Position numbers and translations under genes: made by a program
Shown: piece by piece, positions 51,546 to 58,897 of the stretch
How positions within the stretch are numbered: position 1 is the first letter of the stretch
Layout of the letters: the number at the start of each line of letters is the position of its first letter
The notes under the pieces: generated by a model
Seen by the model: the letters and a program-made list of their open reading frames with translations, nothing else
What the model was told of the DNA's origin: nothing
Database searches by the model: none
Origin: Actinomycetota bacterium
GTDB lineage: Bacteria > Actinomycetota > Acidimicrobiia > Spongiisociales > UBA5794
DNA: 64,000 nt
Direction: 5' to 3'
Assembly (NCBI GenBank): GCA_013151445.1
Contig: JAADIG010000082.1
Location: 1-64,000, forward strand

Positions 51546-52841
51546 TCACGATCCGAACCGAACCTCACGTATAACGGCGACGTATTCGCCGGATCCGTCG
51601 TCGGGAAGATCGGTAAGCCAGAGAAGCCAGCTGCCACCGTCTCGGTCGGGGAGTTGGATCGTTGTGGTGCCAGTGGCGACGACCGCCGAGGAGATATGTT
51701 CCCATTCGGCGATCGGAGCCGATGCGTTCGCCGACCACGCAATCGAAAACGCGGTTCCCGATGTGGCCACGATCTCCAGGGTGCGTGCTTTTGCAACAGG
51801 CGACAGGATCACACCAACACCTGGTTTGATGAGCGGCAACGGATCGAAGTAGCGTTCGGTTGTCCAGCTTGTCTCGACATCTCCGTCGGCAAGAAGTGGA
51901 AGCCGGTCGTCGTGCTCGGTCCCGTCACCGTAGGGGTCTGCCACGATGGCGGAGAACCCCACTAGTCCCGCGGGGAGGGTTGTTGTTGTAGACCCCGGTG
52001 GTGAGGTTGTTGTGACAATGACCTGGCGGGCCTGCGGGGTCGCGGGGAAGAGAAACGGCGAGTCATTATCCGTCTCGATCGAGAGCCCAACACCAGCGAT
52101 AATTGCCGCGGCGAGTACGAGCACGGTCGCGGGAATTAACCATGTCCATGTCCAACCGCGGGTCATGATCTGGCGGGGTTCGTAGCGGATTTCACGCAAT
52201 GCGCTTGCGAGCGCGGACGAGGAAAGCTGTCCTGACTCGGCGGCCGCGAGCGCTGCATCGACCTCCGGGGACAAACCCTCGGCAACCTGTGATGCGGCAA
52301 TACTGGGTTCGGTTGTTCCGGTGACCGCGGCGCGTAACGTCCGCGCAAGGGCGGCCGTGTCGGCTTCGGGTCCCTCGCCCTTGGATGTCCTTCCGGCGGC
52401 ACCGAGCTTTGCGGGATGGGCGGCAGAGAAATAGATAGCGGAGGGCTCGATGGACCCGTGTACAACGCCGACGGCGTGGAGAGCCGCGAGACCTTCAGCA
52501 AGCCCGGCGGCGTTCGGTAAGAATTCACTCACTGGGATCGTCTCACCGGCCCGGATGCGATCTTCAATCGAGACACCACCGTTCCACTCGACCACCGCGT
52601 AGGCACTCTCATCATCAATATGGAGGGTGTACACCGCGGCCAGGTGAACATGTGAAATCGCAGCCGTTGCTTGCACGTTCTGTTGGAAGAGTCGTCGCCG
52701 GACCGCTGTCGCACCCGGATTGAGTACTCGAATGAGCACTGGTCGGTCGAGCAATGTGTCGGTGGCGAGCCATTCATCGATATCACCATCGCGGCCAAGC
52801 CGGATATGAACCGTAAATCGTTCTGGAACTGGAGGAGCCAC
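51546..52841 (-). CDS. Membrane pseudokinase with C-terminal sugar-binding-like domain (MviN C-terminal counterpart)
   Basis: A 431-residue protein. Residues about 1-220 form a kinase-like fold lacking catalytic residues: the Lys strand reads RPVLIRVLN, the catalytic loop reads VVHGSIEPSAIYF instead of HRDLKPxN, and no DFG is seen. A helix (TWLIPATVLVLAAAIIAGVGLSI, near 232) and a Thr-rich stretch lead to an extracytoplasmic beta domain (about 290-431) with discoidin-like features. In mycobacteria these parts are fused to the MviN/MurJ flippase and recruit FhaA. Here the flippase part is absent and the gene precedes sigM as mviN does. Confidence 0.75.
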   Translation of the reverse strand: MAPPVPERFTVHIRLGRDGDIDEWLATDTLLDRPVLIRVLNPGATAVRRRLFQQNVQATAAISHVHLAAVYTLHIDDESAYAVVEWNGGVSIEDRIRAGETIPVSEFLPNAAGLAEGLAALHAVGVVHGSIEPSAIYFSAAHPAKLGAAGRTSKGEGPEADTAALARTLRAAVTGTTEPSIAASQVAEGLSPEVDAALAAAESGQLSSSALASALREIRYEPRQIMTRGWTWTWLIPATVLVLAAAIIAGVGLSIETDNDSPFLFPATPQARQVIVTTTSPPGSTTTTLPAGLVGFSAIVADPYGDGTEHDDRLPLLADGDVETSWTTERYFDPLPLIKPGVGVILSPVAKARTLEIVATSGTAFSIAWSANASAPIAEWEHISSAVVATGTTTIQLPDRDGGSWLLWLTDLPDDGSGEYVAVIREVRFGS

Positions 52842-52895
52842 GAAACCTCGTCGGGTCGCCGAAACCAGCCTAACGCTGGGCCGAATAAGCGCGGG

Positions 52896-53633
52896 TTATT
52901 GGCCGAACCGCATCAAGGCAAGACGCTCCGGCAGCACTTCATACCCCTCGGATTCGTAGAGCGAGATCGCCGGTGTGTTGTCGAACTGTGTATTCAACAG
53001 AATCGCCTGCGAGCCGTGTGCCCGCGCTTTGCGCGCCGCAACCCTGACAAGTGACCGCCCCATTCCGTGACCCTGCCACGAGGGGTGAACTGCCACCCGT
53101 TGAAGGTACGAAATAGCGTTGCCGTAACCGACTATCGCGAACCCGATAGAGTGCCCGTCGGAGTTTCGGATAACAAGGACGGTCGATCGAGTCGTTGCCT
53201 GCATTGCCTCGGTTATGCCATGGATGTCGAATCGCCAAAAAGGATCGAACGCCGCACGATCGATGTCCAACAGCCCGTTGATAGGTTCCGCTGTCCGTTC
53301 AACGACCAGATGGTCCGGTGCCGGAACCTGGTGGTTGAGATCGAGACGCAACAGTGCCAACTCGACGTCCTCGTCGAAACCGGAGTCCATCCAGGGTTTC
53401 CTGGCACCCGTCGGCAGTGGTGGAGAGATAACACTTTCAGCGCCAAGTTCCAGCAGTCGCAGGGCACAGGCATTGATGAAAAGTGAACCCCCACGGATCA
53501 ACCGCAATGACGCGTCATCTATGTGATCGTTCCAGGGTCGTGCCGTGGCACGGGCCCATCCGCGTCGAAGAATCGTAGGACCTGGCCAATCCCCCTTATG
53601 GATCAATGTGAATGGCGTCTCAGCGAGTGCCAT
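52896..53633 (-). CDS. GNAT family N-acetyltransferase
   Basis: A 245-residue protein. The C-terminal GNAT domain (about residues 110-245) shows ISYLQRVAVHPSWQGHGMGRSLVRVAARKARAHG, the acetyl-CoA pyrophosphate loop, and ILLNTQFDNTPAISLYESEGYEVL, very like RimI-type enzymes. The N-terminal 105 residues form a second, degenerate GNAT-like half. It would acetylate an amine or protein N terminus. It is divergent from the TetR gene and 54 bases upstream of the pseudokinase gene on the same strand. Confidence 0.78.
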   Translation of the reverse strand: MALAETPFTLIHKGDWPGPTILRRGWARATARPWNDHIDDASLRLIRGGSLFINACALRLLELGAESVISPPLPTGARKPWMDSGFDEDVELALLRLDLNHQVPAPDHLVVERTAEPINGLLDIDRAAFDPFWRFDIHGITEAMQATTRSTVLVIRNSDGHSIGFAIVGYGNAISYLQRVAVHPSWQGHGMGRSLVRVAARKARAHGSQAILLNTQFDNTPAISLYESEGYEVLPERLALMRFGQ

Positions 53634-53750
53634 GTCTATATCTCATTCCAGTTCGGGAGCAAAGGTTACCCGGCTTTCAAGGGTGCCAAGTCAAGATCGA
53701 CGAAAGAAGTGAATTCCTTAACCGGTCGGTCTTTTGGTCAGTATTCATCC

Positions 53751-53786
53751 TTGACAGGCCGTCATTTTAGAGAGTACTCTCTAAAA
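53751..53786 (+). promoter_or_regulatory. tetR-type promoter with perfect operator palindrome
   Basis: A consensus TTGACA -35 (53751-53756) and a TACTCT -10 (53775-53780, 18-base spacer) are overlaid by a perfect 22-bp palindrome at 53765-53786 with arms TTTTAGAGAGT and ACTCTCTAAAA. It ends 4 bases before the TetR ATG, so it is very likely the regulator's own operator. Confidence 0.8.
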
Positions 53787-53790
53787 CAAG

Positions 53791-54381
53791 ATGAGTAGGC
53801 CAACAAAATATGACGCCGATACGATCCTCGATGCTTCACTTGCGGTGGCACTTGAACGAGGACCTTCCGAGTTCACAGTTGCGGAGATCGCACGGAAGAT
53901 GCACGCACCGAGTGGATCGATCTATCACCGCTTCTCTGGGAAGGATGTTCTCATTGGAGCTCTCTGGTTGCGGGCCGTCGAACGGTTCCAGGAAGGGTTC
54001 CTTGCAGCCGTGTCGATTGAAGATCCGCTAACAGCTGCGGTCTCGGCTGCGACTCATGTCGTGCAGTGGAGCCGAAACGACCTCGACCACGCCAGGCTCC
54101 TGCTGGTCCACCGCAGCGCGGATTTCCTTAGTTCCGGATGGCCAGAGGAACTACAACACCGAAACGAGATGCAGCGCGCGGCCGTGACGACAGGGATGCG
54201 GAAGTTGACGAAGCGGCTCGGTGCGACACATGCCGATGGCCGCGCCCGCGTGAGGTTTGCCGTGATGAGCGTCCCTTATGGAGCGGTCCGCCCCGCGTTG
54301 GCTGCCGGTCGACGTCCCGAAACCAGAGTTGAGCACCTTGTCGAGGAGACGGCGCTCGCACTTCTCACGCCGCTTGTGTGA
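53791..54381 (+). CDS. TetR family transcriptional regulator
   Basis: A 196-residue regulator. The helix-turn-helix is in the first 50 residues: ILDASLAVALERGPSEFTVAEIARKMHAPSGSIYHRFSGKDVLIGALW, a canonical TetR N-terminal domain. The C-terminal ligand domain is divergent, as usual, so the inducer is unknown. A perfect operator palindrome covers its promoter. Possible targets are itself, the split-barrel protein gene 14 bases downstream and, across the divergent gap, the GNAT gene. Confidence 0.88.
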   Translation: MSRPTKYDADTILDASLAVALERGPSEFTVAEIARKMHAPSGSIYHRFSGKDVLIGALWLRAVERFQEGFLAAVSIEDPLTAAVSAATHVVQWSRNDLDHARLLLVHRSADFLSSGWPEELQHRNEMQRAAVTTGMRKLTKRLGATHADGRARVRFAVMSVPYGAVRPALAAGRRPETRVEHLVEETALALLTPLV

Positions 54382-54395
54382 GGCGGTGATCACCG

Positions 54396-54887
54396 TTGAT
54401 TGAGGAGCACGTATGGGCACGTGGTGTCAAGGTGCTGCACCAGGGAATGGCGTCTTCCCTCCATTGCTCGATCGCGAGTATCAATGACGACGGTACGCCG
54501 CATGTCACCCCCATCGGGTCCCTGCTTGTTACCGGGCCGTCGACCGGAGTGTATTTCGACGTGTTTGCTAGTCGTTTGTCCCGAAATGTTGATAGAGATC
54601 CCAACGTGACAATCCTTGCGGTAAACAGTTCGAGTTGGTTCTGGCTCAAGATGTTTGTCCGTGGCCGATTCATTGAATATCCCGGCGTACGTTTGATCGG
54701 CACGATCGGGCCGAGGCGCGAATCTACCCAACGAGAACGAGAGCGGTTCGAGGCCAGGGTGAGGCTCCTCCGGCGTCTGCGGGGATATGACGCCCTGTGG
54801 AACGATGTGGGTCACGTACGAGACATAGAGTTCACGGCGCTCAACTATGTGCGTATCGGCAGGGCGACTCGTCACCTTGCCGGCTGA
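54396..54887 (+). CDS. Pyridoxamine 5'-phosphate oxidase-like (FMN split-barrel) protein
   Basis: A 163-residue protein of the flavin-binding split-barrel fold. LHCSIASINDDGTPHVTPIGSLLVTG (residues about 22-47) and VYFDVFASRLSRNVDRDPNVTILAV are the typical first sheet and nucleotide-contact region. The C-terminal third is divergent. It may bind FMN, F420 or haem; the ligand cannot be told. The TTG at 54396 is used because the fold begins soon after and AGGCGG lies ahead; an in-frame GTG at 54432 is possible. It lies 14 bases after the TetR gene, probably co-transcribed and co-regulated. Confidence 0.7.
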   Translation: MIEEHVWARGVKVLHQGMASSLHCSIASINDDGTPHVTPIGSLLVTGPSTGVYFDVFASRLSRNVDRDPNVTILAVNSSSWFWLKMFVRGRFIEYPGVRLIGTIGPRRESTQRERERFEARVRLLRRLRGYDALWNDVGHVRDIEFTALNYVRIGRATRHLAG

Positions 54888-54976
54888 AGAGTGGCGGTTT
54901 CGATCCGCCCCGTCTGGAAGCAGGAGCAGTCGGACGGACCGATGTAGCGCGGCTGTGGAAGCTCGAGAGGGAGCAG

Positions 54977-54988
54977 TAGGATTCCCGG
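54977..54988 (+). promoter_or_regulatory. Leaderless-type -10 element
   Basis: TAGGAT at 54977-54982 lies 6 bases before the ATG at 54989; there is no Shine-Dalgarno sequence. Confidence 0.45.
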
Positions 54989-56065
54989 ATGGCACTTTCC
55001 GATCGCATTCTCATGGGGCCCGGTCCCTGCAATCCGTACCCCGACGCTGTCGCCGCACTGGGACGTCCCATGCTTGGACACCTCGATCCGGAGTTTCTTG
55101 GCATCCTCGACGAAACTAATGACCGTCTGCGAGAGGTCTGGAAGACGTCGAATCGATTGACATTTCCAGTCAGCGCTACGGGGTCCGCAGGTATGGAGAT
55201 ATGTTTGGTCAACGTCATCGAACCAGGTGACGCTGTCGTTATCGGTGTCAATGGCGTGTTCGGCGGGAGGATGGTCGAGGTTGCCGAACGGTGTGGTGCC
55301 GATGTGACCCGTGTCGATTTTGAGTGGGGTCAGCCGGTGGATCCGGAGCAGCTCCTGGATGCCCATCCGAATCCGAAACTGATCGGTGTGGTTCACGCAG
55401 AGACCTCGACGGGTGTGCGATCCGAGATCGGTGAGTTGGGTGCCAACAAGGGTGACGCGCTGCTGCTTGTGGACTGCGTCACATCGCTCGGGGGCATCCC
55501 GGTGGAGATCGACGAGTGGGGAGTCGACCTTGCGTATTCGGGGACCCAAAAGTGTCTTGGTGTGGCGCCTGGTCTTGCTCCGGTCACGGTTTCTGAGCGA
55601 GCCCGCCAATTTATCGTCGCTCGACCCCGAAGTTGGTACCTCGACCTCAACTTGATCTCAAAATACGTGGATGGTGAAGGTGCTCGGGCCTATCACCACA
55701 CGGCACCCATTTCGATGATCTTCAGTTTGCACGCCGGTCTTGGTGCGGTGCTCGACGAGGGACTCGAGAACGCTTGGGAACGTCACGAAACGTGCGGTCG
55801 TCGTCTCCGCGAGGGTCTCACCGATCTTGGATTCGAGTTGTTCGCGGTAGAGGGGCACCGGCTGCCCGAGCTCACGACCGTCACGGTACCCGACGGTGTT
55901 GATGACGCCGTTGTGCGGTCCCGGCTTCTCTCCGACTATGGCATTGAAATCGGTGGTGGTCTTGGTGCTTATGCGGGCAAAGTGTGGCGGATTGGGTGCA
56001 TGGGACACACGGCTCGACTCCGCAACGTGGAACTCCTTCTGGCGGCCCTCACCCAACTCGTCTAG
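54989..56065 (+). CDS. Class V aminotransferase, serine/alanine-glyoxylate type
   Basis: A 358-residue PLP enzyme. The N terminus MGPGPCNPYPDAVAAL with GHLDPEF and the region SATGSAGME match alanine-glyoxylate/serine-glyoxylate aminotransferases. Asp162 (LLVDCVTSLGG) contacts the ring nitrogen and Lys188 (LAYSGTQKCLGVAPG) forms the Schiff base. The C-terminal RIGCMGHTARLRNVELLLAAL is also characteristic. It would transfer an amino group from serine or alanine to glyoxylate. A leaderless-type promoter precedes it; a methyltransferase gene follows after 43 bases with its own -10. Confidence 0.87.
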   Translation: MALSDRILMGPGPCNPYPDAVAALGRPMLGHLDPEFLGILDETNDRLREVWKTSNRLTFPVSATGSAGMEICLVNVIEPGDAVVIGVNGVFGGRMVEVAERCGADVTRVDFEWGQPVDPEQLLDAHPNPKLIGVVHAETSTGVRSEIGELGANKGDALLLVDCVTSLGGIPVEIDEWGVDLAYSGTQKCLGVAPGLAPVTVSERARQFIVARPRSWYLDLNLISKYVDGEGARAYHHTAPISMIFSLHAGLGAVLDEGLENAWERHETCGRRLREGLTDLGFELFAVEGHRLPELTTVTVPDGVDDAVVRSRLLSDYGIEIGGGLGAYAGKVWRIGCMGHTARLRNVELLLAALTQLV

Positions 56066-56097
56066 CGACCTCCCGCGGAATTCCCGAGGTCGGGAGC

Positions 56098-56108
56098 TAC
56101 GATCCGTT
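56098..56108 (+). promoter_or_regulatory. Leaderless-type -10 element
   Basis: TACGAT at 56098-56103 lies 5 bases before the ATG at 56109, slightly closer than in the other examples. Confidence 0.35.
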
Positions 56109-56750
56109 ATGGCGGTGATCCCTTTCTACGGTTCCGATGATCCTGATCTGTTCGCTATCGAGCGGGGTGCGATGGACCGCGAAGGACGCGTCATTGCCGC
56201 CCTTGACGAGAACCTACCAACGACGGGTACGGCACTTGATGTTGGTGCCGGGGATGGATTCACGGCCGAGCGACTTACGACGCGCACACGCAATGTCGTT
56301 GCTCTCGAGCCTGCCGCGGGCATGATCCGTCGCGACCGGCGGCTTGCTTGGGTTCAGGGCGAAGCCGAATGTCTGCCTTTCGCCGACGCTTCGTTCGGTG
56401 CCGCGTACGCCACATGGGCGTACTTCTTCTCACGCAATTGGGACCCTTCTCCCGGACTTCGCGAGCTTCACCGAGTGGTTCGTCGCGGTGGTCCGCTGTT
56501 GATTGTCGACAACCTCGGATCCGATGAATTCAGCGCCCTTTCCCTCGATGACATGAGCGCCGATACCGAATTCTGGGTTCGCAACGGCTTCGCTTGCCTT
56601 GCCATCGACACACATTTCGACTTTGAGAACATGACCGAAGCCCGCGCTCTTCTGGAGCTCTTTTTTGGCGAGACTGGTGGCGAGCGTGCGGCCTTGCGCC
56701 TGTCGTTTCGCGTCGGCTTGTTCGTTGGTCGCAGTTCGGGCTGCCGTTAG
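56109..56750 (+). CDS. Class I SAM-dependent methyltransferase
   Basis: A 213-residue methyltransferase of the type 11/25 layout. Motif I is TALDVGAGDGFTAERLTTR (near residue 38), the acidic residue of motif II is VVALEPAAGMIRR, and AECLPFADASFGAAYATWAYFFSRNWDPSPGLRELHRVVRRGGPLLIVDN gives motifs III to V. The substrate is not evident. The ATG at 56109 was chosen over a much longer frame that overlaps the aminotransferase gene. Confidence 0.82.
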   Translation: MAVIPFYGSDDPDLFAIERGAMDREGRVIAALDENLPTTGTALDVGAGDGFTAERLTTRTRNVVALEPAAGMIRRDRRLAWVQGEAECLPFADASFGAAYATWAYFFSRNWDPSPGLRELHRVVRRGGPLLIVDNLGSDEFSALSLDDMSADTEFWVRNGFACLAIDTHFDFENMTEARALLELFFGETGGERAALRLSFRVGLFVGRSSGCR

Positions 56751-57195
56751 GTTGCTCCGGAGCGATCGCCCGGTGTGCAGTTCGGTAGTGGGTCGGGGTC
56801 AACCCGGTGGTATTGACATCTTCAATGATCGAGGGTCTCTCAGGTTGACCCGAACGATTTCCGACCGATTGCAACCAGGGCTGGTCGCAATGCCGTTCGG
56901 TCGGTGAAACACGAACACTCCAAGCGGGCGGGGAGTGAATGCGTTGACCAATCCCGATGTGGGACCTGACAACCTCGGATCGGCGGCGTTTCACGAAACA
57001 CTTGTCGAGGTTCGCCGAATCGACGACGACCACGTTGCGGAGCTTCCAGGGTGGGCGGACGGTACCAACCTCGAGAAATCCGTTCGTTACGGGTCCTCCA
57101 GGTCAACGGGTGGCGCCTCAAGGGATACCAGGTGACCCTCGATTCTCAGTCCGTTGCTGTCGACGTCGGTTTCGACATTGGGTGGGCGGCGACGA
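56751..57195. other. Gap with a nested hairpin and a possible broken gene
   Basis: This 445-base gap follows the methyltransferase. At 56861-56904 there is a nested dyad: outer arms CCGACCGA (56861-56868) and TCGGTCGG (56897-56904) enclose an inner hairpin TTGCAACCA/TGGTCGCAA (56869-56890, one mismatch). A spaced inverted repeat GGTCAACC/GGTTGACC lies further left. The right-hand half has protein-like codons in two different frames (see the entry at 56935). Confidence 0.45.
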
Positions 57196-57230
57196 TCAAC
57201 GTTGTTGTTGCTGCTGTGATGGTCCGTTGA
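56935..57230 (+). pseudogene. Possible frameshifted small gene, unknown
   Basis: A frame from a GTG at 56935 reads VNALTNPDVGPDNLGSAAF and continues with acidic, high-GC3 codons to about 57075. After that the neighbouring frame looks more protein-like (LQVNGWRLKGYQVTLDSQ, then VAVDVGFDIGWAAT) and stops at 57228-57230. Joined, they would give a protein of about 98 residues with a single frameshift. I do not recognise it. Its last 35 bases overlap the convergent aminotransferase gene, which argues for caution; it may be chance coding bias. Confidence 0.3.
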
Positions 57231-58722
57231 TGAGGGCATCCCGAGTGCGTTCGAGGACGAGGTCGACACCGGTATTGTCGATGAAGAAACTCGGGGTGTA
57301 TCTCAGTGAGTTGGTTCCACCGTGGATCACACCGAGTCCATTCCTGCGGAGATATTCTTCGGTGCTGCCCGCACCGGTACAGGTAAACCGGGGATGAAGT
57401 TCGCAGCTGAGCAGTAACCCGGTTCCCTGTACTTTTGTGATCGTGTCCTTGAGTTCTTGAGCGATATCACGGAGTCCATCGACCAGTTGCTTGCCGCGCC
57501 GCACAATGTTGTCACGTAGTTCGGGGGTGATGTTGTCGAGCACCTCGACCGCGATATCCATCGCACGTGGGTTCGACGTCATGGTGTTGCCGTACACACC
57601 CTTGCGGTAAAGAGCCGCGGTGGAGGCAGTCATGGCGAGGACCGAGAGGGGATATTGCCCCGCGTTGAGGGCCTTCGAATATGTCTCCATGTCGGGAGCT
57701 GGAAGGTGCTGAAAACCGGGATAGTCGACGATCGATAGGACCCCGTGCGCTCGAAGACCGGCCTGGATCGAGTCGACGAGGAGAAGTGCGCCGTGCTGAG
57801 AAGTCAGCTCTCGGGCCCGCTCGTAGAAATCTGGAGTCATTGACAGACCGGGGTCTCCCTCGCCCATGACTGGCTCCATGAAAAACGCCTGGATGAATAG
57901 ATTCTCGTTCTCCGCGTCCTTGAACACCGTTTCCAGAGACTCGATATTGTTCGGTTCGATAGTGAGTAGCGTGTCTGAGTCTCGAAACGATGCCAGATGA
58001 TCGCGGTATTTCTTACGGGTCGAGTCTGTGAAGTGGGCGGGACCGTCCGTCCGACCGTGGAAGCTGTTTGTCAGACTTGCCGACCGGATTGGCTTGCCGT
58101 CGTAACGACCACCGGGATCGGTCATCGACTTGGCGTTGATGTCGCTCAATCGCGTCGCCACATTCACTGCTTCGGAACCACTGTTGAGGCAAAGAAACTT
58201 TGCGAATGGAGGTGTACCCGAGCGGGTGTGTCCAATCTCTTGCCGGAGCCGATCGATGAAATCCAGATGACTGACGGAGGGTGTCATAACGTTGGCCATG
58301 ACGTGGGGACGGCTCATTGCCTCAATGACACCGCGTGGGGCGTGACCGAAGCCGAGCATGCCATAACCCCCGCAGTCATATATGACAGCACCCTTGAGGG
58401 TGATGATCCACGGTCCGTCACCGGCAAGAGCGATGTATGGGTTGATCTGGTCATCGGGATAAAAGTTCACGAACCCGTCCTGTACCCGGGCACATTGGGT
58501 TTTCTCGTCCATTGCGAGAAGATCGGGATGTGTTGTCATGAGACGCTCATAGTGCGCAAATGCGTCGACTACCGCGCGCCGGAGAGACTCATCTGAAACG
58601 AGGATTGTACGAACTGCTTCCTGGCCGAGACCGATTGTCTGGGCCGGCCCACCATGCGTGCGCATCTGGAGGAGACGTGATAGCAAAACGTCTGTGTCGA
58701 GTGTTCGAGCAGTGTTTGTCAC
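57196..58722 (-). CDS. Class III PLP-dependent aminotransferase, divergent
   Basis: A 508-residue enzyme of fold type I, class III. LKGAVIYDCGGYGMLGFGHAP, LCLNSGSEAVNVATRL (PLP phosphate site), FMEPVMGEGDP and the putative Schiff-base Lys350 in METYSKALNAGQYPLS can all be placed. The usual DEVQTGxGRTG is DSIQAGLRAHG: Asp317 is kept but Glu and Thr are replaced. An N-terminal extension of about 90 residues precedes the fold. The pattern recalls lysine epsilon-aminotransferase-like proteins, but the substrate is unproved. The GTG at 58722 has GGAGG 6 bases ahead. The C terminus ends in five glutamines and Arg. Confidence 0.8.
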   Translation of the reverse strand: MTNTARTLDTDVLLSRLLQMRTHGGPAQTIGLGQEAVRTILVSDESLRRAVVDAFAHYERLMTTHPDLLAMDEKTQCARVQDGFVNFYPDDQINPYIALAGDGPWIITLKGAVIYDCGGYGMLGFGHAPRGVIEAMSRPHVMANVMTPSVSHLDFIDRLRQEIGHTRSGTPPFAKFLCLNSGSEAVNVATRLSDINAKSMTDPGGRYDGKPIRSASLTNSFHGRTDGPAHFTDSTRKKYRDHLASFRDSDTLLTIEPNNIESLETVFKDAENENLFIQAFFMEPVMGEGDPGLSMTPDFYERARELTSQHGALLLVDSIQAGLRAHGVLSIVDYPGFQHLPAPDMETYSKALNAGQYPLSVLAMTASTAALYRKGVYGNTMTSNPRAMDIAVEVLDNITPELRDNIVRRGKQLVDGLRDIAQELKDTITKVQGTGLLLSCELHPRFTCTGAGSTEEYLRRNGLGVIHGGTNSLRYTPSFFIDNTGVDLVLERTRDALINGPSQQQQQR

Positions 58723-58897
58723 GCGGGTCCTCCAATAGTTCAGGCGGTCGGGAACAGTAGCAAGAAAACCGGCGGACCGATAACGGTTCGGGGTCCCGAT
58801 TCCACAAGATTCGTATCACCAGAGTGTAACGACTGGTGCAATGAAGTGTCCGACGTGGTGAGCCATGTAACGAGGTCGCCGCCCATAGGCGGGAGCG

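Noticed and set aside
56986-57002. A third parS site (GTTTCACGAAAC-like)
   Set aside because: Only the first half matches; the central CGTG dyad is broken, so it is not a palindrome.
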